Assembly (NCBI GenBank): GCA_965198875.1
Contig: CBDAPU010000002.1
Coordinates: forward strand, 1-64,000
From: CBDAPU01 sp965198875
GTDB lineage: Bacteria > Pseudomonadota > Gammaproteobacteria > Eutrophobiales > Eutrophobiaceae
Direction of reading: 5' to 3'
Length of the DNA stretch: 64,000 nt
Below are positions 9,430-18,646 of this stretch, in pieces (positions within the stretch are counted from its first letter, which is position 1; every line of letters starts with the position of its first letter). The notes under the pieces were generated by a model. It did no database searches. It had not been told where the DNA came from and saw only the letters and a program-made list of their open reading frames with translations. The translations under genes were made by a program, and so were the position numbers.

Positions 9430-10380
9430 TTAAGTTTTCATGGCTATGAGTTCGGCTTGCCTGACAATGTTTCTCGCCATCCGCTCCGAGGCCGCATCGA
9501 TCATCTTGCCGTCCAGTTGCGCGGCGCCTCTGCCTTCTTTCGCTGCCTGCTCCAATGCCTCCAATACCCGTCTTGCACGGCTCACCTCCGCCTCAGGTGG
9601 CGACATGATCCCATTGGCCAATTCAATCTGCGCGGGATGTATCGCCCATTTGCCCTCATAACCCAATGCGGCGACACGCTTTGCCGCCGCCACATAACCC
9701 TCTGGATCATTGAAATCCCCATAGGGCCCGTCAATGGCGCGAAGTCCGTATGCCCGACAAGCGGTGACGATATTGACCAATGCGCCATGCCATTGATCGG
9801 CCAGGGCGCCGTCACACTGATAGTCCGGGTTCAAACCGCCGATATTCACCGTGCGTGCGCGCATACTGGCCGCATAATCCGCCACCCCGAAATGCAACGC
9901 CTCTAGCCGAGTTGATGACTGTGCAATAGACATCACATTAGCGCCACCGAGAGCGGTTTCAATTAAACACTCAATGCCTATTCGCTTACTGATACCTGTT
10001 GCATCCTCAATTTGGGTCAACAGGCAATCCACCATATAGACGTCCGCAGCCGTTCCTACCTTTGGGATCAATACGGTATCCAGCCGCTCACCCGCCTGCT
10101 CGACAATGTCGACGACATCCCGATACATGTAATGTGTGTCAAGAGCATTAATCCGCACCGACAGGGTTTTCCCCCGCCAGTCGATCTCATTGAGCGCCGC
10201 AATGATGTTCTCTCTCGCCTGTGGTTTATCCTCAGGGATAACCGCATCTTCACAATCGAGAAAAATAAAATCCGCAGAGGAGCTTGCCGCTTTTTCAAAC
10301 ATACCCGGGTTTGAACCGGGCACAGCCAGCTCACTGCGTTGTAATCGAGCGGGGGCTTGCTCAAACTGGGTAAAGCTCAT
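9430..10380 (-). CDS. mcl: L-malyl-CoA lyase (HpcH/HpaI aldolase, CitE-like)
   Basis: A 316-residue lyase that splits malyl-CoA to acetyl-CoA and glyoxylate, the step that closes the serine cycle. Seen: FIFLDCEDAVIPEDKPQAR, which provides a conserved acidic pocket, VRINALDTHYMYRD with the CoA-binding arginine, GIECLIETALG and HFGVADYAASMRARTVNIGG, very close to methylotroph Mcl. The last 60 residues form the C-terminal helical region. GAGGAG lies 7 bases before the ATG. It sits 121 bases after sga, and the minus strand between them shows no promoter I can name, so the operon is probably continuous. Confidence 0.93.
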   Translation of the reverse strand: MSFTQFEQAPARLQRSELAVPGSNPGMFEKAASSSADFIFLDCEDAVIPEDKPQARENIIAALNEIDWRGKTLSVRINALDTHYMYRDVVDIVEQAGERLDTVLIPKVGTAADVYMVDCLLTQIEDATGISKRIGIECLIETALGGANVMSIAQSSTRLEALHFGVADYAASMRARTVNIGGLNPDYQCDGALADQWHGALVNIVTACRAYGLRAIDGPYGDFNDPEGYVAAAKRVAALGYEGKWAIHPAQIELANGIMSPPEAEVSRARRVLEALEQAAKEGRGAAQLDGKMIDAASERMARNIVRQAELIAMKT

Positions 10381-10501
10381 AATCGACTCCTCACGGGCGG
10401 ATCTTTAAGAAAAACCTGACTTCATCCGGGGTTTGCTGAAATAACGCAAAACAGCGCAAGAGTCGCATGATGGAAGAGCAGGCCATGTTCACGCTCCTGA
10501 T

Positions 10502-11680
10502 TTATATTCTCGGCGCCTTGGTGCTACGCAGATACTCCTGTGCGGCGGCAACGCCACTGCCCAGTTCAATATCCATGCCTAAGTCTTTCATGGACATCTC
10601 GGCGCTGTTCAGCGGCGTTAACACCATCATCTCGTTAAGATCGCCAAGATGACCGATACGGAATGCCCGGCCCGCTATTTTGCCAAGACTGATGGACAGG
10701 GCGACGTTGTAGTAGCGATAGGAATGACGTGCTACCTCATTGCCATCCATGCCCTCTGGCACCAGCACGGCGCTGACGGTGTCGGAATACCATTTCTCAT
10801 CCCTGGCTACCAAAGACAAACCCCAGGCCGAAACCGCCTTGCGTACCGCAGTCGCAAGGCGAGCATGGCGCGCAAAGACATTATCAAGACCCTCCTCCAG
10901 CAACATGTCTATGGACTCACGCAGGCCGCGCAGATAGAGGGTGTTGGGTGTGTAGGGGAAATAACCATTGTCGTTGGCTGCGATCATGTCATCGAATGAG
11001 AAAAACGTGCGCGGTAGTGTTGCTGATCCGCGTGCGGCCAATGCCTTTTCGCTGACACAGATAATGGCCAGCCCGGTGGGCAACATAAAGCCTTTTTGTG
11101 AACCACCGACACACACATCCACACCCCATTCGTCCATGCGAACATCCACACTGGCCAGCGAGCTCACGGCATCGACAAAAAACAAGGCGGGATGGGCGGC
11201 AGCATCAAGTGCGGCCCTCACCGCAGCAACATCACTTATCACACCGGTGGCCGTTTCATTGTGGGTTGCAAATACCGCTTTAATGTCTTTGTTGGTATCG
11301 GCTTTGAGAATATCGGCGTACCGCTCCACCGGCACGCCCCTGCCCCATTCCACCTCAAGGGCCTGCACGTCAAGCCCGTGGCGTTGACACATGTCTACCC
11401 ACAACCAGCTAAACTGGCCAAAGTGTGACATCAAGACCTTATCACCCGGGGACAGGGTGTTGGTTATGCCCGCCTCCCAACCACCAGTGCCGGAGGCCGG
11501 GAAAATAAACGGGCGCCCGGTTTTCGTTTTGAATATCCTCTTCAAATCCTGAAATAAAGGTAGCGTGAATGCTGGAAAATCTGCGGCACGCATATCTTCC
11601 TGCTCAATGGCCATCGCATTGCGAATACGCTGCGGTACGATTGTCGGCCCGGGTATGTGTAAATAGTTTCGACCAGGCAT
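10502..11680 (-). CDS. sgaA: Serine-glyoxylate aminotransferase, first gene of the serine cycle operon
   Basis: A 392-residue class V PLP aminotransferase. It moves the amino group of serine to glyoxylate, giving hydroxypyruvate and glycine. The opening PGRNYLHIPGPTIVPQRI and ASGTGGWEAGI, FVDAVSSLASVDVRMDEW and GGSQKGFMLPTGL (PLP lysine) are family marks. The start is ATG 11680 with GGGAGG seven bases ahead; an in-frame TTG 15 bases upstream overlaps that site and is rejected. It is the promoter-proximal gene, with 460 bases of mostly empty DNA upstream. Confidence 0.93.
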   Translation of the reverse strand: MPGRNYLHIPGPTIVPQRIRNAMAIEQEDMRAADFPAFTLPLFQDLKRIFKTKTGRPFIFPASGTGGWEAGITNTLSPGDKVLMSHFGQFSWLWVDMCQRHGLDVQALEVEWGRGVPVERYADILKADTNKDIKAVFATHNETATGVISDVAAVRAALDAAAHPALFFVDAVSSLASVDVRMDEWGVDVCVGGSQKGFMLPTGLAIICVSEKALAARGSATLPRTFFSFDDMIAANDNGYFPYTPNTLYLRGLRESIDMLLEEGLDNVFARHARLATAVRKAVSAWGLSLVARDEKWYSDTVSAVLVPEGMDGNEVARHSYRYYNVALSISLGKIAGRAFRIGHLGDLNEMMVLTPLNSAEMSMKDLGMDIELGSGVAAAQEYLRSTKAPRI

Positions 11681-12143
11681 GGTTAAGCCTCCCAATTATC
11701 TTAAATCAACAAGTCTCGACAGGCGAGGTGTGCGCCCCGCCCATCGGCCAGGGGAGAGCGGCGCTCATCCCCTTGTGATCACCCCAATGCTAACGCCACC
11801 GAGCATCCCCCGGTGCAAGTTGACGATCGGTAAAACAACATGATCCTCCTTAATCAAGGCATAGTATTCTTTACTGTTTATAATTAAAGATGGCTGATCG
11901 CTGGTATCACGTCCAGGCCCGTCACCCCTCTTGCCTTTGGAGAAAGACAGCACGGCAATCGCCTGACTGCTCAATACGTGGACCTCCAGGGGATCACCCT
12001 CAGAAGAACAGGCCAAATTGGCTTCCCCGTCGGCCTGTATGCGATCATCCCTGAGGAATGCCTTTTACCACAGTCACGGAGCAAATAGCCAGGTCTAATT
12101 TGCCTAAACCCCAAGTAATCCAGTGCAGATCAGATAAAAACCC
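11681..12143. other. Upstream region of the serine cycle operon, with one doubtful frame
   Basis: About 460 bases between sga and the metZ stop, both on the minus strand. It should carry the operon promoter. A minus-strand frame at 11765-12016 (83 codons from TTG, open a little further upstream) has plausible composition, including SSQAIAVLSFSKGKRGDG and VVLPIVNLHRGMLGGV, but no ribosome binding site and no family I recognise. It could be the tail of a decayed gene. Confidence 0.35.
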
Positions 12144-13340
12144 TCAGGATTTCAAGGCATTAGCCAGTGCGTCTTTCAGATCCGCTTTAAGATCGGATAC
12201 ATCTTCATGTCCCACTGATAACCTGATCAAACCCGGCACGATGCCCGCCTGTTGTCGCGCCTCCTCCGTTAGCCTTGCGTGGGTGGTCGTAGCCGGATGG
12301 GTAATGGTGCTCTTGGTATCACCCAGATTGGCGGTAATGGAGAATAACTCCGTCCTGTCGATGAGCCGCCAGGCGGCTTCTCGCCCCCCTTGAACAATGA
12401 AACTGACGATACCACCAAAGCCCCGCTGTTGTCGCCTCGCCAGATCGTGTTGCGGGTGATCCGCAAGGCCGGGGTAGTAGACTGTCTCTACGCCATCCTG
12501 TGCCTTTAACCAGTGGGCCAGCTCCGCCGCATTACGGCTGTGGGCCTGCATTCTGAGCGCCAATGTCTCAAGTCCTTTTAGGAATACCCAGGCATTGAAC
12601 GGGCTCATGGTCGGCCCGGTATGCTTGAGGATGTGAAAGAGCTCTTGCCCTATTAACGCCTCATTACCGAGCACGGCGCCACCCACACAGCGCCCCTGCC
12701 CGTCCAGGTATTTTGTCGCTGAATGGATCACCAGATCGGCGCCAAAATCAAACGGTTGTTGCAGGGCCGGGGTACAAAAACAATTATCCACCACCAGCAA
12801 ACAGCCGCTTTTGTGCGCTATCTCGGAGAGGCGTTGTATATCAGCCAGCTCGGTTAAGGGATTAGAGGGGGTTTCGAGGAAAAGCAGCCTGGTTTTGCTC
12901 GTGATGGCCGCCTGCCATTGTGCATAATCATTGATGGAAACAAAGCGGGTGTGGATGTTGAACTTACTCAAGATCTGGCTAAATACATTGACCGTTGTGC
13001 CGAAGATGCTTCGTGATGAGACCATCTCATCGCCTGCTTTTAATAACCCAAGACACACACTCACGATTGCACTCATGCCGGATGACGTCGCTATGCACCT
13101 TTCAGCGCCCTCCATCGCCGCCAGACGTGCTTCAAACATACGCACGGTCGGGTTGGTAAAACGTGAATAGATGTTTCCCGCCTCATCGCCCGAGAACCGG
13201 GCCGCCGCCTGGGCTGCATTTTCGAAAACAAAACTGGAGCTTAAAAACAGCGCCTCGCTGTTCTCCCCTTCCAGGGTGCGTTCCTGGCCGGCACGAACCG
13301 CCAGTGTATTCGCCTGATAGGTCTCTGTCTCGATTTTCAT
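12144..13340 (-). CDS. metZ: O-succinylhomoserine sulfhydrylase
   Basis: A 398-residue Cys/Met metabolism PLP enzyme. It makes homocysteine directly from O-succinylhomoserine and sulfide, bypassing cystathionine. Seen: NIYSRFTNPTVRMFE, SSGMSAIVSV, the PLP site HSATKYLDGQGR and LGDTKSTITHPATTTH. The length and the opening LAVRAGQ fit MetZ better than MetY, which is longer; O-acetylhomoserine as substrate cannot be ruled out. A good ribosome site (GAGGGGGTGA) precedes ATG 13340. The transcript leader carries a SAM-II riboswitch and an intrinsic terminator, so expression should fall when SAM is plentiful. Confidence 0.9.
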   Translation of the reverse strand: MKIETETYQANTLAVRAGQERTLEGENSEALFLSSSFVFENAAQAAARFSGDEAGNIYSRFTNPTVRMFEARLAAMEGAERCIATSSGMSAIVSVCLGLLKAGDEMVSSRSIFGTTVNVFSQILSKFNIHTRFVSINDYAQWQAAITSKTRLLFLETPSNPLTELADIQRLSEIAHKSGCLLVVDNCFCTPALQQPFDFGADLVIHSATKYLDGQGRCVGGAVLGNEALIGQELFHILKHTGPTMSPFNAWVFLKGLETLALRMQAHSRNAAELAHWLKAQDGVETVYYPGLADHPQHDLARRQQRGFGGIVSFIVQGGREAAWRLIDRTELFSITANLGDTKSTITHPATTTHARLTEEARQQAGIVPGLIRLSVGHEDVSDLKADLKDALANALKS

Positions 13341-13437
13341 CCTGTCACCCCCTCGGCTATCTTCACAAAAGGCCGCTTATCGACAGCCCGTGACTGAATG
13401 CAGGTTCGCTATGACAATCCAGCGCATAACAAGACAT

Positions 13438-13474
13438 AAAAAAACCCGCATTCAGCCTGGTGGCTAAAGCAGGT
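13438..13474 (-). terminator. Intrinsic terminator in the metZ leader
   Basis: On the minus strand ACCTGC with TTTAGCC pairs with GGCTGAA and GCGGGT around a four-base loop (with a mismatch and a bulge), followed at once by seven Ts. It lies between the SAM-II aptamer and the metZ start, about 100 bases from the ATG. The TTTAGCC of its 5' arm is an exact complement of GGCTAAA in the aptamer tail, so the two structures compete. Confidence 0.8.
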
Positions 13475-13477
13475 TAG

Positions 13478-13530
13478 CTCTCTTTAGCCGTACTTATAAT
13501 GCGCCCGCAAGCTGAATATCAAATCGGCGC
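13478..13530 (-). promoter_or_regulatory. SAM-II riboswitch aptamer controlling metZ
   Basis: Read on the minus strand from 13530: a P1 stem GCGCC / GGCGC encloses the loop opening GAUUU; the conserved tail AUAAGUACGGCUAAA follows; AGCUU in the loop can pair with GAGCU at the end of the tail to form the pseudoknot stem. This order (GCGC, GAUUU, GCGC, UAAaUGUAGCUAAA) is the SAM-II signature known from metX/metZ leaders. SAM binding stabilises the pseudoknot. The stem bases differ from the reference while pairing is kept, which supports a real structure. Confidence 0.85.
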
Positions 13531-13673
13531 TCAACAGATCATGAGAATAATTAAATCAGTGGGATATGTCAATTCATTCAATGAATATGCCGATGTGATT
13601 AGTAAAAATCACTCATTTATGAAAAACTTAGACCACCTGACTGATATGAATGAAATGAAAAGGAGAAATAGAC

Positions 13674-14969
13674 GTGGCGATAACATCCTCATCTCACCCT
13701 GAAGGGGCGAGCATCACCATCAAAAACGGTGCATTACAGGTTCCGGATAACCCGATTATCCCTTATATAGAAGGTGACGGTATCGGGCCTGACGTATGGC
13801 GTGCTGCCAATGAGGTGCTGGATGCCGCCGTTGAAAAGGCTTATGGCGGCAATAAAGCGATTAGCTGGCTGGAAGTGCATGCCGGTGAGAAGGCCAATGA
13901 ATTGACCGGTGCCTGGTTGCCGGATGAAACCCTGGATATGTGTCGGGAATATCTGATCGCCATCAAGGGGCCGCTCACCACGCCCATCGGTGGGGGTATT
14001 CGCTCATTGAATGTGGCGCTACGGCAGATCCTGGACCTGTATGTGTGCCTGCGCCCGGTGAGGTGGTTTAACGGGGTGCCCTCCCCCACCCGTAACCCGC
14101 AGGATGTGAATATGGTGATCTTCAGGGAAAACACCGAGGACATCTACGCCGGCATCGAGTTTGAACAGGGCGCTGAGGACAACCGGAAGTTTCTTGATCT
14201 ATTCAAAGAGGCCTTCCCACACTACTACCAGAAGATCCGCTTTCCAGATACTGCCGGTATCGGTATTAAGCCGGTATCCCGGGAAGGGACGGCGCGTCTC
14301 GTCAAGGCGGCCATTCAGTATGCGATAGATAATCAGCGCAAAAGCGTGACCTTTGTACACAAAGGCAACATCATGAAGTTTACCGAGGGCGCCTTTCGCA
14401 ACTGGGGTTATGAGCTGGCGGAGGAGTCCTTTCCCGATCACACTTACACCTGGGATCAATGGGAACGTACCCGCGCAGAAAAAGGCGCAGACGCCGCTAA
14501 CCAAGAACAGCAGGAAGCCCTGGCCGGCGGGAAAATTCTTATCAAAGACGCCATCGCCGACATCACCCTGCAACAGGTACTCACCCGCCCTGAAGAGTTT
14601 GATGTGATAGCCACCATGAACCTCAACGGGGATTACCTCTCTGACGCCCTGGCGGCACAAGTCGGCGGCATCGGCATCGCACCGGGCGGGAATATTAACT
14701 ACGACACCGGGCACGCTATTTTTGAGGCGACCCACGGTACGGCGCCGAAATACGCCAATCAGGATAAGGTCAATCCCGGCTCATTGATCCTCTCGGGCGA
14801 GATGATGTTGCGTTATCTTGGCTGGGTCGAGGCCGCCGATCTGATCATCTCCAGCATGGATAAAACCATCGGCAATAAAACCGTCACCTATGACTTCGCC
14901 CGGCTAATGGCGGGGGCGAGCGAGGTTAAGTGCAGTGAGTTTGGTCAGGCCCTGATCCAGAACATGTAG
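13674..14969 (+). CDS. icd: NADP-dependent isocitrate dehydrogenase
   Basis: A 431-residue enzyme of the E. coli Icd type that converts isocitrate to 2-oxoglutarate and CO2. Seen: PIIPYIEGDGIGPDVW, GGIRSLNVALRQ with the regulatory serine at residue 111 (Ser113 of E. coli), FRENTEDIYAGIEF, VTFVHKGNIMKFTEGAF, LNGDYLSDALAAQVGGIGIAPG and a THGTAPKYANQDKVNPGS tail motif. The start is GTG with AAGGAG eight bases upstream. aceK starts eight bases after its stop, so substrate and kinase are made from one message. It is divergent from metZ; the region 13531-13673 should hold its promoter. Confidence 0.96.
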   Translation: MAITSSSHPEGASITIKNGALQVPDNPIIPYIEGDGIGPDVWRAANEVLDAAVEKAYGGNKAISWLEVHAGEKANELTGAWLPDETLDMCREYLIAIKGPLTTPIGGGIRSLNVALRQILDLYVCLRPVRWFNGVPSPTRNPQDVNMVIFRENTEDIYAGIEFEQGAEDNRKFLDLFKEAFPHYYQKIRFPDTAGIGIKPVSREGTARLVKAAIQYAIDNQRKSVTFVHKGNIMKFTEGAFRNWGYELAEESFPDHTYTWDQWERTRAEKGADAANQEQQEALAGGKILIKDAIADITLQQVLTRPEEFDVIATMNLNGDYLSDALAAQVGGIGIAPGGNINYDTGHAIFEATHGTAPKYANQDKVNPGSLILSGEMMLRYLGWVEAADLIISSMDKTIGNKTVTYDFARLMAGASEVKCSEFGQALIQNM

Positions 14970-14977
14970 GCCTTGCC

Positions 14978-16720
14978 ATGTCGGCACAGCGTAAGCGGAT
15001 CATTGCCCGAAGCGCCGAGACGATCTTTGATGGTTTTCGCAAATACAATGAGAGTTTTACCCGCATAACAGAACGGGCGCGCCGCCGTTTCGAGCAACAG
15101 GACTGGGAGGGACACCAGCAGGATATCTCCGAGCGGGTTGATCTCTATGAAAAATCCGTGCGTCGTATTGTGCTCGCCCTGAGGAAGCACCTCGGCCCCA
15201 GGGTCAATGATCATACGCTCTGGAATGACATACGCTGGTATTTTGGCGAGCGCCTGGAAAACGTGCCGGACGCTGGTTTCATGAAAACATTCTTCAACTC
15301 CACCACCCGACGGATATTCGGCACCATTGGCATTGATCCGCAGCTGGAGTTCGTCTCACCGGCCCCGGACGAGGGCTTTAACCCCTTTGAGACGTTGACG
15401 TTAAACCGCTATCCCCACTGGGGCTCATTAAAAAATACATTTCAGAGCGTGCTGGAAGAGTTTTCATTTCGCATACCCTACAAGGACATACAAGCCGATG
15501 TGAAGCTGATCAGCCAGCAGATCAATCGTTACTATAAAATATATCTGGATGAGTTTGGTGAGTTCCTGAGGTTTGAGTTTATCGATTCGGCGTTTTTTCA
15601 ATCGGCACGGGCCTATTTAATCGGCAGGACAATCCAGCAAAATCACATTAACCCCATCGTCATCGCCCTGAAGAACACCAATGCAGGCATAGAAGTGGAC
15701 GCCGTGTTGTTGTCGGCGGAGGAAGTCAGTATCGTCTTCAGCTACACCCGATCCTATTATTTCGCCAACCCCCATTCCGTGATCGGCGCCGTGCATTTTC
15801 TGCATTCTATCCTGCCCCGTAAACCCATCGATGAGCTCTACACGGTACTGGGACGATTGCGGCAGGGCAAAACAGAGCGTTATCGGATCTTCTCACACCA
15901 CATGAACAACACAGAAGACAAATTTATCCTTGCAGAGGGTGATAAGGGTCTGGTGATGCTGGTATTCACACTGCCGTCCTATGATCTGGTGTTTAAGATC
16001 ATTCGCGATAAATTTGGCTACCCAAAAACGATCAACAAAGAAGACGTCAAAAATAAATACAAACTGGTCTCCCAGCATGATCGGGCCGGTCGTCTCATCG
16101 ACACACAGGAGTTTCGACATTTGGAGTTTCCAGTCAATCGCTTCGATAATGACTTGCTGGATGAGTTATTGCGTGAGGGATCGGCTATCGTTCATGTGGA
16201 TGGCGATAAACTGGTGATCGATCATGTGTATATTGAGAGACGGGTTCGTCCATTAAACTTATATATCAAGGAAGTGAACCAGACGGACGCCGATCAGGCG
16301 ATCCTTGATTATGGCCAGGCGATCAAGGAGCTCGCCAATACCAATATTTTCCCCGGCGATCTGTTATTAAAAAACTTCGGCGTCACAAGACACAGACGCG
16401 TGGTTTTCTATGATTATGATGAAGTGGCCCTGATCACGGAATGTGATTTTCGGGACCTGCCGAAGAGTGACGATCATGACGACATCATGCGTCCTGAGCC
16501 CTGGTTTCATGTCAATAAAAACGATATTTTCCCGGAGGAGTTCATCAGGTTTTTATCCATGGATGCGAGGCTAAGAGCGCTGTTTATGGATGTCCATGGG
16601 GACTTGTTGAGCGCCGATTTCTGGAACAGGATCAAGGCCAGACACTTGAACGGTGATATTGAGCTCATCATTCCCTATTTCAGACATACCTTGCCTGTGG
16701 CCGACCTTAACCCGGCATAA
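14978..16720 (+). CDS. aceK: Isocitrate dehydrogenase kinase/phosphatase
   Basis: A 580-residue bifunctional enzyme of normal family length. It phosphorylates and dephosphorylates Icd to set the split between the TCA cycle and the glyoxylate bypass. The N-terminus (ETIFDGFRKYNESFTRIT, RFEQQDWEGHQQDI), the middle LVMLVFTLPSYDLVFKIIRDKFGYPK and the kinase-like NIFPGDLLLKNFGVTRHRRVVFYDYDE are all family marks. Its presence implies isocitrate lyase elsewhere in the genome, although no aceA or aceB is in the window. Confidence 0.96.
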   Translation: MSAQRKRIIARSAETIFDGFRKYNESFTRITERARRRFEQQDWEGHQQDISERVDLYEKSVRRIVLALRKHLGPRVNDHTLWNDIRWYFGERLENVPDAGFMKTFFNSTTRRIFGTIGIDPQLEFVSPAPDEGFNPFETLTLNRYPHWGSLKNTFQSVLEEFSFRIPYKDIQADVKLISQQINRYYKIYLDEFGEFLRFEFIDSAFFQSARAYLIGRTIQQNHINPIVIALKNTNAGIEVDAVLLSAEEVSIVFSYTRSYYFANPHSVIGAVHFLHSILPRKPIDELYTVLGRLRQGKTERYRIFSHHMNNTEDKFILAEGDKGLVMLVFTLPSYDLVFKIIRDKFGYPKTINKEDVKNKYKLVSQHDRAGRLIDTQEFRHLEFPVNRFDNDLLDELLREGSAIVHVDGDKLVIDHVYIERRVRPLNLYIKEVNQTDADQAILDYGQAIKELANTNIFPGDLLLKNFGVTRHRRVVFYDYDEVALITECDFRDLPKSDDHDDIMRPEPWFHVNKNDIFPEEFIRFLSMDARLRALFMDVHGDLLSADFWNRIKARHLNGDIELIIPYFRHTLPVADLNPA

Positions 16721-16762
16721 CGCAGGGCAAGCGATGTTATAGCCGCCTTTTTTGATCGCCCC

Positions 16763-17791
16763 ATGTCACCTGCAATCAGGCTGCCCCGCCCCCTTCTCGC
16801 CGGCGTCCTGGTTATCGGTTTAACCGCCTGTGAGGCCGATAAGCCGGCAAAAATTGAATTATCCGGTTTAGCTATGGGCACCACCTATTCTGTCGTTATC
16901 AGCCCGCCCGCCCCTTCTTTTGACAGGCAAACACTGCATGGAAACATTGATGCGATCTTAAATGATATCAATCAACAGATGTCCACCTATACTGAGGACT
17001 CTGAGTTGATGCAGATAAACCAGGCGCACACAACGTCATGGTTGAAGATAAGCGATTCTTTAGTAGACATATTGCATATTGCCGGGCAAATAAGCGAGAT
17101 CACGCACGGGGCCTTTGATGTGACCATCGGGCCTGTCGTCAACCTCTGGGGTTTTGGCCCTGAGAAGAGGACAACCACGCCCACCGATGCACGGGTTGAA
17201 GAAGAACGCCGGCATGTCGGTTATAAGAAGATCCAGCTAGATAGGGATAAAAACGCCATTAAAAAATCCCACCCCGAGGTGTTTATTGATCTCTCCGCAA
17301 TCGCAAAAGGCTATGCCGTTGACAGGATTGCAGAGCACCTTCAGGGCCTCGGCGTTGAGCACTTCCTGGTGGAAATTGGCGGCGAGCTCCGGGCCCGGGG
17401 CATGGGCGATAAAAATCGCCCCTGGCGGATTGGCATTGAGAAGCCGATGGCTGATCGGCGCTCGGTGCGGAGAATCATTAAACTGGAGAATATGGCGATG
17501 GCGACATCAGGGGACTATCGAAACTTCTATGAGGAAAACGGCATACGCTACTCACACACACTGAGCCCCCTGACCGGCAAACCCGTTAGCCACGGGCTGG
17601 TATCGGTCAGCGTATTGCATCCATCCTCAGCCAAAGCCGATGCGCTGGCCACGGGTTTGTTGGTTCTAGGCCCTGAGAGGGCATTGGCTTTGGCGGTCAA
17701 CAACAACATCGCCGCTTTGTTTATCGAGAAAACCGACAATGGCTACAGGGAAAAACCGACCCCGCAATTTGCGCGCTTTTTTATTGACTGA
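16763..17791 (+). CDS. apbE: FAD:protein FMN transferase (ApbE), lipoprotein
   Basis: A 342-residue ApbE protein that attaches FMN to threonine of target flavoproteins such as NqrB/C or RnfG/D in the periplasm. The N-terminus has a hydrophobic stretch ending LTAC (lipobox), so it should be a membrane-anchored lipoprotein. Family marks: LSGLAMGTTYSV, INQQMSTYTEDSELMQIN, DVTIGPVVNLWGFGP, FIDLSAIAKGYAVDRIAEHL, GGELRARG and SHTLSPLTGKPVSHGLVSVSVL with the metal-binding ADALATGLLVLG. Its flavoprotein client is not in the window. Confidence 0.93.
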   Translation: MSPAIRLPRPLLAGVLVIGLTACEADKPAKIELSGLAMGTTYSVVISPPAPSFDRQTLHGNIDAILNDINQQMSTYTEDSELMQINQAHTTSWLKISDSLVDILHIAGQISEITHGAFDVTIGPVVNLWGFGPEKRTTTPTDARVEEERRHVGYKKIQLDRDKNAIKKSHPEVFIDLSAIAKGYAVDRIAEHLQGLGVEHFLVEIGGELRARGMGDKNRPWRIGIEKPMADRRSVRRIIKLENMAMATSGDYRNFYEENGIRYSHTLSPLTGKPVSHGLVSVSVLHPSSAKADALATGLLVLGPERALALAVNNNIAALFIEKTDNGYREKPTPQFARFFID

Positions 17792-17859
17792 GGGCGTTTT
17801 TATATCATGATTACACGGGCTTTCAATCCTGCTCATTATCCAGCAAAAGGAGTGTTCTT

Positions 17860-18342
17860 ATGCCATCATTTGATGTTGTATCTGAGATTGACAAACATGA
17901 ATTGGTCAATGCCCTGGATCAAACAAACCGGGAAATCGCCAATCGCTTTGATTTTAAGGGCAGCAACGCAAAAGTCGAGCAGGCGGACAACATACTCACG
18001 TTGATTGCCCCCGCCGAGTTTCAAATAAAACAGATCAACGACATATTACAGACAAAGCTGTCAAAAAGAGGTATTGACATTCAATGTCTTGAATATGGAA
18101 AACCAAACGAGACGATGAACGAGGTACGCCAGGAGGCGACCGTGAGGGCCGGTATCGACAAAGAGCTGGCGAGGCGCATCGTAAAAATCATCAAAGGGAA
18201 AAAATTAAAGGTGCAAGCCAGCGTTCAGGGAGAGCAGGTGCGCGTGAGCGGGAAAAAACGCGATGAGCTACAGGCCATCATCACCCACCTCAAAGAGCAA
18301 AACCTGGGGCTACCATTGCAATATGTCAATTTCCGGGATTGA
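17860..18342 (+). CDS. yajQ: YajQ family nucleotide-binding protein
   Basis: A 160-residue protein of the YajQ/UPF0234 family. Related proteins bind nucleotides, and a Xanthomonas member binds cyclic di-GMP; the role here is unknown. MPSFDVVSEIDKHELVNALDQ and NRFDFKGSNAKVEQ, then GIDKELARRIVKIIKGKKLKVQASVQGEQVRVSGKKRDELQ and a final LPLQYVNFRD are all canonical. AAGGAG lies eight bases before the ATG. Confidence 0.95.
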   Translation: MPSFDVVSEIDKHELVNALDQTNREIANRFDFKGSNAKVEQADNILTLIAPAEFQIKQINDILQTKLSKRGIDIQCLEYGKPNETMNEVRQEATVRAGIDKELARRIVKIIKGKKLKVQASVQGEQVRVSGKKRDELQAIITHLKEQNLGLPLQYVNFRD

Positions 18343-18646
18343 TGATCCCGCCGGGCTTAAAACCGGAAGCCAGCACAGGGCTTCAAAACACGTCCGCCAA
18401 GTTGACCAATACACAGGGTCTCTATCAAGCACACTTAAACTTCTAAACTTCTGATTCATACTGCATAGAATGTGTCTCGCCGTTGAAGAGGCCGTATTTG
18501 GTTCAAGCATCGATCAGATCCCGCATACACTTCAACACCCGGGCAACGGATAACCTTGAGCGACTTGAATTAAGACCCATCGGCATAATTGACCCGGCGA
18601 GCGGCGGGCGATTTCTTAACGCTTTTTCGCCGCTCTACTACCCGCC
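18343..18646. other. Convergent intergenic region with a GC-rich inverted repeat
   Basis: About 300 bases between yajQ (plus) and the senA remnant (minus). No gene is recognised. GAGCGGCG at 18599-18606 and CGCCGCTC at 18628-18635 are perfect complements with T-rich sequence inside the loop, and may be a terminator for either strand. Confidence 0.4.
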
